Notes: generated by a model not told the origin, from the letters alone. 64,000 nucleotides of DNA from Thelonectria olida (GCA_020736575.1 JAGPYM010000037.1:248001-312000); one strand, 5' to 3'; shown: positions 22,679 through 34,986, counted from the first letter of the stretch. Made by a program: numbers and translations.

Positions 22679-24512
22679 TCAGTCCGTTCCATCTTGGGGG
22701 AGGGTTCTGCTGAGGCCAACCTCAGCCCACCATTCGTCTGGTATATCCTCCCGTCGGACCAAACTACTAACGATGCGCTGCATCCCTTCCCAGTCTTCTT
22801 CTTCTTGGGAGGTAGCATTCCCCGACATCGTGGAGTCTTCACGGTTCAAGCTCCGGGGTTCCGCTCCCTGCTCGTCATCCGAGTTGCCCACGAACAGATG
22901 ACCAACCCATCCGGATCTGGTTTGCCGGGGTTGTCGGAGTCGTCGAGGTCCAACAACTTGTGTGATGTTTAGGCTTCTACTACGGATCGTCTCCCGCATA
23001 GCCTCATCTCTTTCCCGTTGATTGGCTTCCGGAAGAAAGCGTGTTCTTGCAGATCTTCGACTAGAAGCCTCAGAACTGAACGCCCCGCGCCGGCTGAAAG
23101 GCCCGTCGGCTGGGCCGTCCAGTGGCCCATCAATGGTTCTATCCAAGTTGTAGTCAGGGACTCGTACACGGACCCGACGACCCTCCTCCAGGCGATCCTC
23201 TTCACGGCGTCGACGGTTCGAGGTAGGAGCTGTGAGGTCGGCATCCTCCGTGTCTGAGTTTTCACACCCAGACTCGCATGCCTGGTCAGTGGCTGCGGCC
23301 CCAGCAAGCTCAGGAGTAGTGAGCGCACTACCGGAAGATGCGCCAGCGTTCTGCGAAGCTACCGTCGAAGCGAAGGAAGATCCAGCGCTAGGAGGTTGGG
23401 GGTCAGGGGTCAACGTAGAAAGAAGTGTATCCCACACTTCGGGACTCAGGCTTCTCTCACGGTCACCAAGGCCATTCACATCCCGATTCCGTTCCGTCTC
23501 ACCAAGTCGCTCCGCACCTCCGACCAAAGTTGAGAAAGAAGGGAGAATGCGAGCAGGTGCGGATCTTCGTGGTTGGCTTGTTCCATCCGTCGTTGTCGGT
23601 AGTCCCCATTGGCCTGGATGGTGTGTCAGTGGAGGCATCCACCGACGAGAGCGTGGACGGGAGTCTGCGCCGCTCTGCCGAGAGTCGCTGGTTGCAGCCT
23701 GGGTATGAAGTTAGTACATACGGATGAATTCAGACATATGCATGTCAATATTAGACATAGTTCCAGCGAGCAGACTTACAAGTCGGGACCGAGCGTATGC
23801 CGGAAGGGGATCAGTTGACAATCCTATGCTCGCGACTGGATCCTCAACGTCATTGTCACCAGCACTCCTCTCTCTCAGGGGAGTTCCGGTAAACAAGCTG
23901 TGAAGCTGCTCTTCGAACCGTTCTCTGTTACGGTCATCGCTTCTGGCCATCTCCCTCAGAACTTCGCGGAACGGCCTTGCGCGTTGGAGGCGACTTTCTT
24001 CGTAAGCCTCATCGAGCATTGGATCCATGAGTCTGTTGGGCGCCGAAGACCCTGTTGTTCGGAGAGGAGGATTGCTTAGGCGATCGCGGATGGACATGTG
24101 ACGACGCAACGCGGCGCGACGTTCACGAGAAGCGGCGCGACCATGACGTCGGATGTTGGAGCGCGACGGCGAAGTGGTGGTCTTGTCTGCAGCCTTGGAA
24201 GGCAAGTCTGACTCGACAGGAGCGACGAACAATCTGCAGGGGTCGCGTTAATCAATGCACAAACTCGGCGGGAACGGGGTCGGCATGGCGACGACGGGGA
24301 AAATGAATGGAAATGCGTGCGAACAATTGACGTCGTGAAAACACGGTCGCGACGCGATCCAAGATGCGTTGACGTGAAAAGCGACGGCACGAGATCCATC
24401 CGGATGCGGACCAGGGGAGTGCGGGTTGGGCTCGCTGGCGCGACAATGTCAAGCGACAAAGGCGTGGATGATGGATGGAGGGGGACAAAAGTTCGGCTTA
24501 CGGGAGGCCCAT
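22679..24512 (-). CDS. Conserved fungal protein of unknown function, 494 residues
   Basis: Three exons: 24502-24512, 23780-24233 and 22679-23698. The start is inferred: ATGGGCCTCCC followed by GTAAGC, a 268-base intron ending CTGCAG, then the long frame. This gives an N-terminus reading MGLPLFVAPVESD, which I recall as typical of a conserved Sordariomycete hypothetical family. The protein is Arg/Ser-rich and probably largely disordered. It has a basic RERRAALRRH segment near residue 40, an acidic SGCENSDTEDADL patch, and a C-terminal block with conserved-looking aromatic residues (DWEGMQRIVSSLVRREDIPDEWWAEVGL). That last block is the only part that looks like a folded or binding motif. No enzyme signature is present and no function is assigned. 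It is divergent from the folate gene at 25338, sharing 825 bp of promoter. Confidence 0.75.
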
Positions 24513-25337
24513 TTTTGGAGCAGGGGAAACCAGGATCGGGTAACGAATGAAGAAGAAATCAAATTGGCGAAAAGAGACCTCAGGAACGGCCGTTGATGAT
24601 GAAAAGCGCAAATGGTGATGATGGACGAACGGTGCGAAACGGTGCCTGGAGCGGGAGCCTGAGGAGGATGGGATGGGGTCGGGTCTCGGGAGATGGCTCG
24701 CGCTTGAGTCGTTGGAACAAGTTGGTTTTTCGTGGGGACGGGAGTTAAGTACGAATAGACGAGCCGGGAGACTTGGTCTTGGTCTTGAAAGAAATGAAAG
24801 GGCGAATCAGGGCGAGTCACGAGTGGGCGTTTTCCGTCTTGGCGAGCTGTCCGACCCGTGTGTGCATGCGGTTGTCGAAGCGGCCGCGATAATCTGCGTT
24901 AGATGTAAGGATGAAAAGCTTCTTTACTCTTGCGGGGAGCTTAACAAGTTGTATCAGACTGTGGCTGGGAATTCACATGCTGCGCCACGGATTGAGGCTA
25001 GGCCGCCTGTCAGGCAAGGGGCCTGCTGAAAATAGGTGGAAGCGGGGTTCTGTGGCTAGTGTCCCTGTGGCGGAGTGGTGCCACTGCTCAACGTTATGCC
25101 GTTTCTAGATGTGGGTCCACGAATTGGACTTCGAACGCCGGCGATGAAAATTAAGAGCCCATGATGATGGCTTCATTCATCCATTGATGTCGATTTTCCG
25201 CCTCAGAAGCCTCAACGGCACCGATCCTTAACCCATCAATTGCCTGGGGCATATACTTACCCAGTGTATCTCAAAGGGACTCCGGTGCCCCCGACTCTAC
25301 CTCATCGCTGCTGGGCTCGGTGAGATGCCGGCTCACC
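24513..25337. promoter_or_regulatory. Divergent promoter region (unknown gene / folate gene)
   Basis: An 825-bp space between two outward-facing start codons, so it should hold both promoters. No clear TATA element or repeated operator was seen. A box A-like string (TGGCGGAGTGG, near 25069) occurs without a convincing tRNA fold. Confidence 0.5.
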
Positions 25338-27383
25338 ATGCCCACATCTCAGAACATCCAGCTCGCGGTCAGTCGCATTTACCGCGCCATGGCTGGCCAG
25401 AGAAAGGCCGGCTACCGCGATATCCGTCTCGGTCTTGATCGCATGAACCGAATCATCCCAGACAAGCAAGAATGGAAGGGTATTCATGTTGGTGGCACCA
25501 ATGGTAAAGGCTCCATCTGCGCCTTTCTAGGCGGCCTCTTCAAACTAGCAGGCATTGGATATGGGAGCTACACCTCCCCAGCCTTTCCGGAAAGGCACAA
25601 TGGAGTCCTTATCAACGGACTTTATGTAAATCCCCGCATGTACGAGTTGGAGATGGACAAACTCAAGACCAAATGGGACCGCATCTCCAGTCGCTGGAGT
25701 TTCAATCACGCCGAAGACCCCGAAACTCTCTCACCCTTTGAACTCGAAACCGCCACTGCCTTCCGCTGTTTCGATGCCCTGCATGTACCATACGGCATCG
25801 TTGAGGTTGGCATGGGCGGTGCCACTGATGCCACCAACGTTATGAAGGAAAAGGCCGTTACCGTCATCTCCAAGATTGGTCTTGATCATCAAGAATACCT
25901 CGGAAACACGCTTGAGAACATTGCCAAAGTGAAGGCTGGCATCATGCAAAAGGGTGTCCCTTGCATCGTCGATCACACCAACCCCCCTTCAGTCGTGCGC
26001 GTACTCCGAGAACATGCTCGCGAGATCGGAACTGAAATCACCCTCACGTGGAAAGCCGAACCATTTCTCATGACTCTTGACAACGAGAGGTGGAAACTCG
26101 AAGGCTACCAGATTCAGAACCTATTATGTGCCGCCCTAGCGTTTCGGCACGTGTTCCCTCAGAAGGAGATTAATCTAGACAAGCTTCTGGAGACGAGACC
26201 CTTTCTACCTGGGCGAATGCAACAGGTTGCTTATACATCTGAAGGCGCTGGAATTCATCGACGAAAAATGCTGGTGGACGGCGCCCACAACATGCTGGGC
26301 ATTGAAGGACTTGTAAGTTATGTTGATAAGCAGCTTCGCCAGGATGAGCAACCGGTGACTTGGGTCATGGGTATGTCATCAAGCAAACACAAGCCCTTTG
26401 ACCAAATCATCGAAAAAGTTGTCCGACCCCAAGACAACCTCGCCTTTGTTGAATTCGAACAAGGACCCAACGACCCTCCCCCCGCACCCGCCAACTTTGG
26501 CTCAGACCATGCCAAAGCCATTGTCAAGGACGAGAGCCAAGTGTACGAGGGCGAGCCGAATCTTGAAGCCGGGCTACAATGGGCCTGCAAGAAAGCTGGC
26601 GAGGACGGTCCTGTTGTGGTGACTGGCAGTCTATATCTCATTCGAGATCTATTCAAGTTGAGCGGGATCTATCGCAGGGAAAAGATCAAGACGAGAAGGC
26701 CAGGTAGGGGGCAACTCCATTACTACGTTCAACTCGCGAATAAACGGAAATTGACAGTAGAGGAGGAGTGGCAATTTAAACAGGCACGCCGACACTGGTA
26801 TCTGGCGCCGAACCGCAACCAGACCTTCGCCAAGCCGGGCGAGATCAACTCCCCCGAGGTTTCGGAGGAGACGTCAGAATTGCAGCGGAAAGCAGCGCAC
26901 CATAAGAATATGGCAGATGCCACCAAGAGGTCTATCTCCACGTTAAAGCGAGACTTGCGAAACGTAAACGACACGGAGGATTCAAGTCGCGTACAGCTTC
27001 TCGCCGAGAAACTAGAGGCTCTTCAGCTCGAATTGGCAAAGCACAAGGAGGAGCACGACGCTTGCATGTTCCAGATAAGGGGATACGTTCCCCTGCAACA
27101 CAAGAAGCTATGGGGCTACAAGCGAATATTTGGTCATGCTAGGAAGCACAAGTCAAAGACCGAATCGCCATTCCTCCAGCACCGAGAGTCGGATCAGGCT
27201 GCTCCCGTCGTGGAACGCAAGCGGACAACCCCATGGGAGCAAACGGTGCAGGACGTGGCCTCAGCAGCGGCGGCAGAGACGAGACAGGACCTGCGGAAGG
27301 AACTCGCAAAGCAGAAAAGGCAAGAGCAGGGAGGCATGGATGATGTCTTTTCGCAAAAACTCGGCTCAGCTCGGCGCGACTGA
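25338..27383 (+). CDS. fol3: Dihydrofolate synthase / folylpolyglutamate synthase-type ligase with long C-terminal extension
   Basis: Intronless, 681 residues; the ATG at 25338 is preferred over an upstream in-frame GTG. Residues 1-445 are a Mur-ligase/FolC fold: P-loop GTNGKGS (53-59), TSPAFPERHNGVLING (79-94), EVGMGGATDATN (156-167), GLDHQEYLGNT (181-191), PGRMQ (291-295), DGAHN (314-318) and the late TGSLYLI strand (429-435). The family couples ATP hydrolysis to adding glutamate to dihydropteroate (Fol3) or to folates (Met7). The TSPAFPER and GMGGATDATN wording and overall pattern fit a Fol3-type dihydrofolate synthase better, but the two activities cannot be separated by eye. Residues about 446-681 are extra relative to the roughly 430-residue yeast enzyme. 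They are basic, with a predicted coiled coil (about 540-600) and a QIRGYVPLQHKKLWGYKRIFG patch I do not recognise. Confidence 0.88.
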   Translation: MPTSQNIQLAVSRIYRAMAGQRKAGYRDIRLGLDRMNRIIPDKQEWKGIHVGGTNGKGSICAFLGGLFKLAGIGYGSYTSPAFPERHNGVLINGLYVNPRMYELEMDKLKTKWDRISSRWSFNHAEDPETLSPFELETATAFRCFDALHVPYGIVEVGMGGATDATNVMKEKAVTVISKIGLDHQEYLGNTLENIAKVKAGIMQKGVPCIVDHTNPPSVVRVLREHAREIGTEITLTWKAEPFLMTLDNERWKLEGYQIQNLLCAALAFRHVFPQKEINLDKLLETRPFLPGRMQQVAYTSEGAGIHRRKMLVDGAHNMLGIEGLVSYVDKQLRQDEQPVTWVMGMSSSKHKPFDQIIEKVVRPQDNLAFVEFEQGPNDPPPAPANFGSDHAKAIVKDESQVYEGEPNLEAGLQWACKKAGEDGPVVVTGSLYLIRDLFKLSGIYRREKIKTRRPGRGQLHYYVQLANKRKLTVEEEWQFKQARRHWYLAPNRNQTFAKPGEINSPEVSEETSELQRKAAHHKNMADATKRSISTLKRDLRNVNDTEDSSRVQLLAEKLEALQLELAKHKEEHDACMFQIRGYVPLQHKKLWGYKRIFGHARKHKSKTESPFLQHRESDQAAPVVERKRTTPWEQTVQDVASAAAAETRQDLRKELAKQKRQEQGGMDDVFSQKLGSARRD

Positions 27384-27769
27384 GATACAGCCTTGTCTGG
27401 ATGTTTTGGTGTTTGTACTACTATCTGAAGCGACATTGACGAGAGGGATGCATGATCTAGATCCAAGGTTAAGCTGTACATTACAATACTCGGGACGAAA
27501 ATCCGGCTTGAATATTATGTTTAATGCCCGTCCATCTCCATATCCGTAATACTAATCCGCCACAAAACCTTGAACTTCCTCGCCTTTCCTAGTATTATGT
27601 GCACTCGAGATGCCTCATCCGCCTTGATATATATGTGGCCAGTCACCATTTAGCATCACATGATCAGACCCTCCTTCGCGAAAACACATTCCATTTCCTC
27701 TAACCATCTCAATAGTCTTGCGCATGGGTTCCCCCATTCTCCCACCATTATCGCCAAATCCCACCAAAA
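27384..27769. other. Short intergenic region
   Basis: It lies between the stop of the folate gene and the start of the DUF218 gene, both on the + strand. It is AT-rich around 27520-27660, which fits a 3' UTR followed by a short promoter. No gene seen. Confidence 0.6.
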
Positions 27770-28605
27770 ATGCCTGCTTCCCGCAACCATCTCATCATCG
27801 TCTGCTGTCACGGCATATGGCTCGGCGGACCATCTCACGGCACCGACGAGTCAGAGTGGTTGATTGCCGACTTCCAGCGTGGTGAGACGGGTACCTTTGT
27901 AAAGCACATCAAAGCTGGAGTGAGGGCTCTCGTTGATGGCCGTGGAGATTCTGTTCTCATCTTCTCAGGGTAAGTTGTCCCACGTCGTGAAAGCAGCCAT
28001 GGTAATACATGCAGACTGACCCAAACTTGCGAGCGGTCAGAGGCCCGACGAGAAAAGGGACGCAATTGTCTGAGGCGCAAAGCTATGCCAACGTGGCAGC
28101 GCAAAACGAGTTCTGGGGGTTGAACGTCTCAAGTGACAAGATCCTCATCGAAGACCGAGCGCTGGATTCCTATCACAACGTCCTCTTCTCGCTCACTCTC
28201 TTCTTCGCCCATTTCCAAACATGGCCCAAGCACATAACCATTGTGAGCCACGACTTCAAGAGAGAGCGGCTCGTCGACGGCCACTGCACAGCCATCGGGT
28301 TCCCTCTCGGACGAGTCTCCTTCATTGGCATCGACCCCCCGGGCATGGCGGCGTTGGCTGTGGGAGGACAAGGCGGCGAGGGCAAGGAGGAGGCGATGAA
28401 GGGGGTTGGAATTGCCATGGGCGAGTGGAGGAGTGATCCACACGGAAGAGGCGCAAGTTTGGCGGGTAAGAGGACGAAGAGGAATCCTTATGGTGTTGAG
28501 CAGGGGGTGTTTGGGAAGGATATTGGACAACGTCGTGGAGGGTTGGTTGTGAAAGATGACGGTGGGAGCGAGGTATTGGATGAGGAGGCAGAGAGGCCTT
28601 GGTAG
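27770..28605 (+). CDS. DUF218 (YdcF/SanA/ElyC-like) domain protein
   Basis: Two exons, 27770-27969 and 28041-28605 (71-bp intron, GTAAGT...CAG, with CTGAC about 20 bases before the acceptor), give 254 residues. The signature is the DUF218 fold: an N-terminal hydrophobic strand with HGIW, a central [16 protein letters not shown] (GG-P-T plus Glu), then [16 protein letters not shown], which corresponds to the family's conserved E...S..N motif, and [12 protein letters not shown]. Bacterial relatives act in envelope metabolism; the fungal members' role is not established. No signal peptide is obvious, so a soluble cytosolic protein is likely. The C-terminus is Gly- and charge-rich and poorly conserved-looking. 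The gene ends 81 bp from the convergent hydrolase stop, so the 3' UTRs probably overlap. Confidence 0.85.
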
Positions 28606-28686
28606 TCTGAGAAGGATTCAGTAAGATATGAATGATAAACGAGAACGAAAAAAGGTCAAGACATGGATTGAGTCTACCTAGAATAT

Positions 28687-29753
28687 TTACATTCTCATAT
28701 ACAGCTCCTCCCCCCTTCTCCTCCTCGGCCCAGCCGCAACAGCATCAACCAAAAACCTCACCGCATCATCCACCATGTCCTTGCTAAACCGGTGTCCCAC
28801 GCCTTCATACACACGATCCTCAATCACGACACGACCGTCCTCGTACCACCCATCCTCCCCCACCGCGTCCTTCAACACATCCGCCAGCGCCTTGGTGTTC
28901 GCGTACGGCACAAGTTCATCCTCGGCCCCCGAGCACAGCAGCAGGCGCTTGCTCCGGATGCGAGCGTTAAGCAAAACATGCAGATCCCGTTGCTCTGCGG
29001 GCGACAAAGGCCTGGACGGGACGGGCGAGGTGCCGAAGAGTAAGGCTTTCGGGTCGTAGGCGAGACAGGCGGTGATAAGGTCCGGAGGAAAGTATGCACT
29101 CTTGAGGAACGAAGCTCCGTATTCGAGCTTTGCGAATTTGGCTCTGTCGCTCATGAGACCTTTATAAATCCAGTCAGCCAAAACGAGACAACAAGGATAC
29201 ATGGCATCTCACCCATAAAATCCGGACACCCAACAACCGCCACGGCCGCATCAATCCTCTCCTCTCCCACCCACGCCTGCCACGCACTATGCCCTCCCAG
29301 GCTCCATCCCAAACACACATGCCCATCGACCCTTCTACCCAAATACCCAGCCACCAAGTCCATCAAGCCGCCCATGTCAGCCACGCCGCCCTTGACCATG
29401 CCCAACATGTCGAGCGCGTGTCTCTCGTTGCCCTCGTCCCACGCGCGGTTCGCTTCCTCGCTGACGAGGCGGGACCCGTGGTTGGGCATGTCAAACGCCA
29501 AGGCGACGAGGCCGCGGGTCTGCGACGTCGGGTGCGCGTGCCATGTAGCGAGGGTCCGGCGGGCGATGTCGTGCATACGGGCGCGGGTGCGCGTGCGGGG
29601 ATGGAGGAGCCATAGACAAGTCACCGGGGCCGATGCCGGTGCCGGGAGTTCGTTGAGGCCGTAGACGTCGACGAGGAGGCCGGCCATGGGCATGGTCGTC
29701 ATGGAGACGGCTGGTGGTGGGGGAAGGCCCTTTGTTGCGTATGTGTCGGCCAT
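28687..29753 (-). CDS. Alpha/beta hydrolase
   Basis: Two exons, 29213-29753 and 28687-29159, joined across a 53-bp intron (GTGAGA ... CTGAC ... AAG), give 337 residues. The nucleophile elbow is GWSLGG (in the segment HVCLGWSLGGHSAW). DMPNHG upstream fits an oxyanion-hole strand. A late Asp/Glu-containing strand (LLLCSGAEDELVPY) and a C-terminal His (YEGVGHRF) complete a plausible Ser-Asp-His triad. The substrate is unknown; the layout suits a serine esterase/peptidase-type hydrolase of the dienelactone-hydrolase-like group. There is no signal peptide, so it is probably cytosolic. The AAG acceptor is non-consensus but is the only AG after the branch site that keeps frame. Convergent with the DUF218 gene. 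Confidence 0.85.
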
Positions 29754-30627
29754 TTTAGTACGAGATGAAGTGAACGAGTATCGTCAGCCGTGAGTGAGTG
29801 AGTGAGTTGATAGGACTGAGGAAGAGTCAATTCACTCAAGTCCAGCCGTGGAGATGTCAAGTTGCGAGGGTGGGTCTCGACTCTCAATTATGACTTCCGA
29901 TCTTATGTGACGGGGAGGACATGGGCGATAGGCTAGAGGCTCAAGAGGAGGGAAATAGGGGGATAGGTCATAAGTATATGTTTGAAGAAAATTGTCAATA
30001 TTATATCTAGATCCTCTTCAGCTCTTCGCCCAAGGGATCGATATCAAACCACAATAAGGCTCCTTGAATCGCAGTTCACAGCACAACACTTGAGCCCATC
30101 TCAAGAACCCCCAAGAGCGTAGAGAGATCCTGCATAGATAGACAAATACAACAGCTAACACCAGCCAACACCAGTCTGAATACCTCGGCCAGCCATCATG
30201 ACAACCAGTTTGCCGCTTCCATATAAGTAGGTATCGAAGAAAAGAAACAGAACCAGTAGAAACAGAGTAATACATCATATCAAATATCGCCATGCTGCTC
30301 AAGAACAAAAGACTGCCTGCCCTAACGCCATTTGCAGCCACCGTGCGCCTATTCCCTAACACTGCCCGTTCCAGTCCAAGTCCCAAGCCCACTCGTGCTG
30401 CCTTGAAATATGTATCGGTGCTGAACGTCGACGCTTCCTCTTGTTCGTTATCCCCCTTTTCCTTTTTGCACTGGGAAAGGAAGTCCCTGTTCATGTCGCA
30501 TGGTAAGTCTTCATGAGAATCGAATCCCCTTCAAGAGTGCAACTCCAACTTCCCACCCCTGTGCAGTCCCCATGACCTCCCTCATTCACCTCGCTTCTTG
30601 ATTGCGAGATTGTTAGAAAGCATTTGT
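29754..30627. other. Intergenic region
   Basis: The left part should hold the promoter of the reverse-strand hydrolase and the right part the 3' UTR of the reverse-strand ICE2 gene. A 74-codon + strand frame at 30292-30516 has no recognisable features. No gene called. Confidence 0.5.
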
Positions 30628-31972
30628 TTAGTCTACTTTCCAGTGATCGTGTTCGTCGGCACCAAGATAGAGCTCCACGGCGTAGAGGACCATGGTCAAA
30701 CCAACGTTGATCCACTGCCAGGTGCTGCCGCCTACATCGCCGCCTCTCAACGTCCAGCCATCTGCGTCACTGGTCGAGAAGTGTTGTAGGAGCAAGCTGG
30801 TATACACGGCAATCAGGATCGACGGGGAGAACCAGTTGAGGAAGCTCATAAGTCTGTTGGCAGTCTCTGAGTCCTCCCAGTCCGGCTCTTGCATCATAGC
30901 CCGCGCACCCGAGTTGCGGATAGATGGAATAATTCGTGTGGCACAATAGAACACGAGTAGGCGGTAGGTAAGAGAAATGATGACCGAGGGTGTAATGGTC
31001 TGGAAGGCGGCATAGAGAAGTGCCAAGGCGGAGTGCATGGCAGTAGGGAGAGAGCCAAGCATGTGAAGAAAGGTGGAGTAAGAAGCCATGATGATGGGTG
31101 GTAGAGGAGGAATATCGGGTTGAGAGCTGGCTTGGTCATCAGCTTGGGCGTGGTCGGAAGGAAGATAGTCGGTAAATATTTGGTAGACGCAGAGCACGAT
31201 GTAGGCGAAGAGGAGGGATGATTCAATAGGGTTGCCTCGGCCACTACCGATACCGAAAGCGCAGAGGAAGACGGCCGTGGTCATGGCGATTCCGATCAAA
31301 GTCGCATCCATGTTGCTGATCTGTGGAAATTGGGCAACTCGCCAGAGAAAGTAAACGGCGCTGGCCATGATGGAGCTCGAGAAGACAAGAAGAATGATCT
31401 AAGAGCTAGTTAGTATGTATCAACGCTTGTCAGGTTTTTGAGTTACTCACCACCCAGGTATCGCTTCTTCCTCGGTTGACGAGCCAGCGAGTGAGTTGTC
31501 CAGCCGCCTGGATGACTAGCAACGTACAGAAGCCTTCCAAAAGCTGGAACACAGGCCCAGAGTATCTTAATACGTTATCCCAGCCCCCAAGCGTAACAGT
31601 TTCCACCAAGCCATCCTTCCCAAATGTCCATTCTGTCCAGGTTGTGCTTTTGGATTGGAACAAGCCTCCCATCGTTCGCTCGACCCAACCCGTGCTACCT
31701 GCATCAACAGCGAACTGGCTCAAAGCCCAAATAAGCAATGATGGAATGACAATCCACTGTGCGGACCGCATAAATGCGGTAATGAGGAAGCGAGAAGGGG
31801 ACTTCTCGGGTGTTACGAGCTCCAGCGTCGAGTAGAATACGTAGAAGAAGAAAAGGGCCAGGCTGTAGGCCAGCCCGCTATCACGGCCACCGACATCGAA
31901 GGCGACGGGGATGGAAAGGACGATGCTAAGCAAGAAGACGGAGCTGAAAAGCGCGCGGAATATCAACCACAT
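30628..31972 (-). CDS. ICE2: Ice2-family ER membrane protein
   Basis: Two exons, 31451-31972 and 30628-31398 (52-bp intron GTGAGT...CTAACT...TAG), give 430 residues. The product is a polytopic membrane protein with many hydrophobic segments: an N-terminal IFRALFSSVFLLSIVLSIPVA span, then several in each half. This matches the fungal ICE2 family in length and in the early VGGRDSGLAYSLALFF region. Yeast Ice2 acts at the endoplasmic reticulum in cortical ER inheritance, ER-plasma-membrane zippering and lipid-droplet/phospholipid balance. The fungal homologue presumably does similar work, which is inference. The start is the first ATG of a well-behaved N-terminal span. Confidence 0.87.
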
Positions 31973-34900
31973 CGGAGCAGCAGGACGGCTGGCGTAGGCC
32001 GCACCGAGGAGCGGGAGGGATAGAACGGAAGAGCGGGCTCGAGGACGGAGGGAGGAGTCGATGATTTAGAAGCGGTGCATCTAAAACGTGCGGCGGGGTG
32101 ATTTCGAGGTTGGGGAGAAAGCTATCGTCTAATAGACGTCGAAGAGGTATCGCACATCGGAGTCGGTGGGTGTCGAAGCTCTGAAATCGTTCGGGGGGGA
32201 GCGGAGGTCGCTGTCGGTCGACAAAGAAGAAGACTGTTCCAAGGTTGAGGGTGAAGATGAGACAGATGATGAAATGAAGTGGGCAATATTAGGCTGGAAT
32301 CTGGATGGCCACCTTTACATTAGCCTGCCTAGGAGATGGAGCAAAAGCAGTTGTGTGGTTGGCGGTGGTGCTCTTCCAAGCTGGAGGTGGTGGGCGTTCC
32401 TTGCTGAAGGTGGTGACTTCTTAGCCCGGCGAGGAAAGGTGGCTAATTCATGTAGATAAGTTAGATCGCTGCTAAATTTTGCCTCTTATCGCTATCTTCA
32501 CGTGTCATGAGCGCAACCTGCAGTTCTACACCTCAGGTCCATGCCCAGAATTACTGCACGCTAGTGCCTCTTTCCAAGTTTCCGTTCCTTCTTTTTCATT
32601 TCAACGGCGTGGGGAGCTTTCTTGCTTTTTAGCACGTTCCTGTGAGGCATCCGTGCGTGGGAATATCTGACAACATGAAACAATACGGACTGCCACACGA
32701 AGAAACGACCAAATAGAGACGGTTGACCTTTTGTGTAGAAGAGGCACAAGAATAAATCCCTAGGTCGCGTCACACCGACAAGATATGGCTAATACGTACC
32801 ACGAAATCACTAGCCGGCTAACTGAAACGCTTGGCCTTAGTTGTTTGGACTCACGCGATGCAGCCATCACGTTACGTTATCTTGAGCGCAAATACATCAC
32901 CACCAACTCAGTATACGCATTTTGAGGCCACAGAATCTGCATAAATAAACATACCTCGTGATGAATATTCTTTACGGTGCCTTTTATCTGTGAGCGCATG
33001 AAACTCCGCACTTCTCTCATCCATCTCATCTACATCCAAGTTTCATTCATTTGTGACTTGAACGCAGTGTCATCCTCGCATCGCCAAACGGTCTCACCAG
33101 GGACCATGCCTAACGATGACGTTAAGCCGCTCTTGGCATAACCCTCTGTCGATGTTGAATGATAAGACGCACGTGAACTTCATCTGACAAGCTTCACTAA
33201 TAAGTTGCGCTCGCGGCTCCGATTAGCCTCCGATGAATGGCGTTTCGGTCCCTTGACGGATCCGCTAACGGGCGAGACTTGTTGACGTTGTGCTTCAGCC
33301 AAATCTTCAATGGCGCGTTCAGAGCCTTGTACGAAAGTGTGCCTCCACCGGACATATTGTTCTTGCCTAAATGATAATCCAACTATTTGTTGTCTATTGC
33401 CGCGTTAGGCGAGGACTGGTGAGATTTGGTTTAGTTCTAGGCGGAGAAGGTCGTGCTTGTGAATATCGAGGTCAGTCCGTCAGAAAAACGCAGACCTGAA
33501 CCGAAACGTAAGCTCTTCACTAAGGGGCCACTGCAGACGAAGAGCAAGGGAAACCCCAGAGATATAATGAAACGGCCCATTAAACTGCACCGGAACGCCC
33601 GAATGACTCTAAATTACCCATGCTTGCAACGAACAAGAGCCCGATACTCGATTCTGGGCGGGCATCCAGGGTAGTCGACTTCAGGCTGCAAAATAAAGCA
33701 CCAACGTGTACGGTCTCATCGCCATGTCGCTTTCTGATTTCCCTCGTCAGTAGCATTCGTCACGTCGAAAAAACTTAGACATAAACACTCCCATTAGCAC
33801 TAATGAATCTCACTATTTGAAAATACCATTGATAGTACGAATTCTCGCTTGTTGTAAACTGGGTCGCGTGTTTGATCATGGAATTGCCAAATTGGTACCC
33901 TAGGTTGAGAGAGCCAATTAGGCGAGCCTAAGATTCCTCTCAACTCACCACCAGCGATACAGAATACGGAATATCGAGATGCATCATGAAAATGCTTACC
34001 TTCAAGATAAAAGCCGATCTTTCTGTTTCATTTTCTTCTTTCCCGCACACTATGAAGATGGTAGAAATTTCGAAGATGGATCCCGTTCAGCTCAATTGAT
34101 TGCATGAAGTAATGTTGGCCTGAGGCCACCATGGACGCATGTGCCGTGCATGGATCTTCTCCACGTCAAGTGAGCCGCACACAAACTTCATTCCTGCAAC
34201 ATCATCAAATCCCTCGTCCTCCCGCCGACTACCATCCGCTCGCAAAACCTCCCAATGACCGACTACGACCAACTCATACATTTTACCGTGCCTCTCCATG
34301 TTTTCCCATGCTTTGATGCCTTTCCGACTCCCACAACTGCTTGCTTGTCGCACCTGTCCCGCCCTTAACCTCGTGCCTGCCCAACCCCTAATATTGCCTT
34401 CATGAACCTGTTTTGACCATTTACACGAAACAACGCCCGACGAACCTACTCGATCCCGACGACTTGAACTGCAGTCGCAGCCATTTATTTCACGCGAATC
34501 TCAACATCGTGGTAACAAATGTGCGCGCATCACGACAAATTACAGCCATGTTTAGCAAGTGCTGCGCATGGCATGTCGGAATGATTGATGCCGGTAGTAA
34601 AGGACGGCAAGCGTTGGCCCTTTATTAAATCTCATGGTATACGAGACAACGATTCATGTACATCGCCTCACTCTCTGCTTGCCACAAGCCATGACATAAT
34701 CGTGTTGTCCTGGCGGGTTGGGGTTGGAATAAACCACATATGTGGTGGGGATGGCGTTGAATACCTCACAACACCAACAATGACCGTCGCGATGGAATTA
34801 TTGTGTTGCAAAAGGTTCACAGAGAGTGGTGGCTGTTGTGGGTTCGATGGCCAGTCAGAAACTGCAAGCGCAACCGCAAATCCAATTGCTCATCGAGGAA

Positions 34901-34986
34901 CCTTATCACCCTTCGACCACCACTGGCCGGCCCCCTCCCCTCTGGCGACCACCGCTTATTCATCATCAGAGGGAACAGAATCCGGG

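Noticed and set aside
25069..25126. Box A-like TGGCGGAGTGG followed by TTCGAACGCC
   Set aside because: Box B is poor and no cloverleaf or terminator could be placed, so it is not a tRNA gene.
30292..30516. 74-codon + frame followed by a GTAAGT donor-like site
   Set aside because: No acceptor leading to a sensible second exon and no motif.
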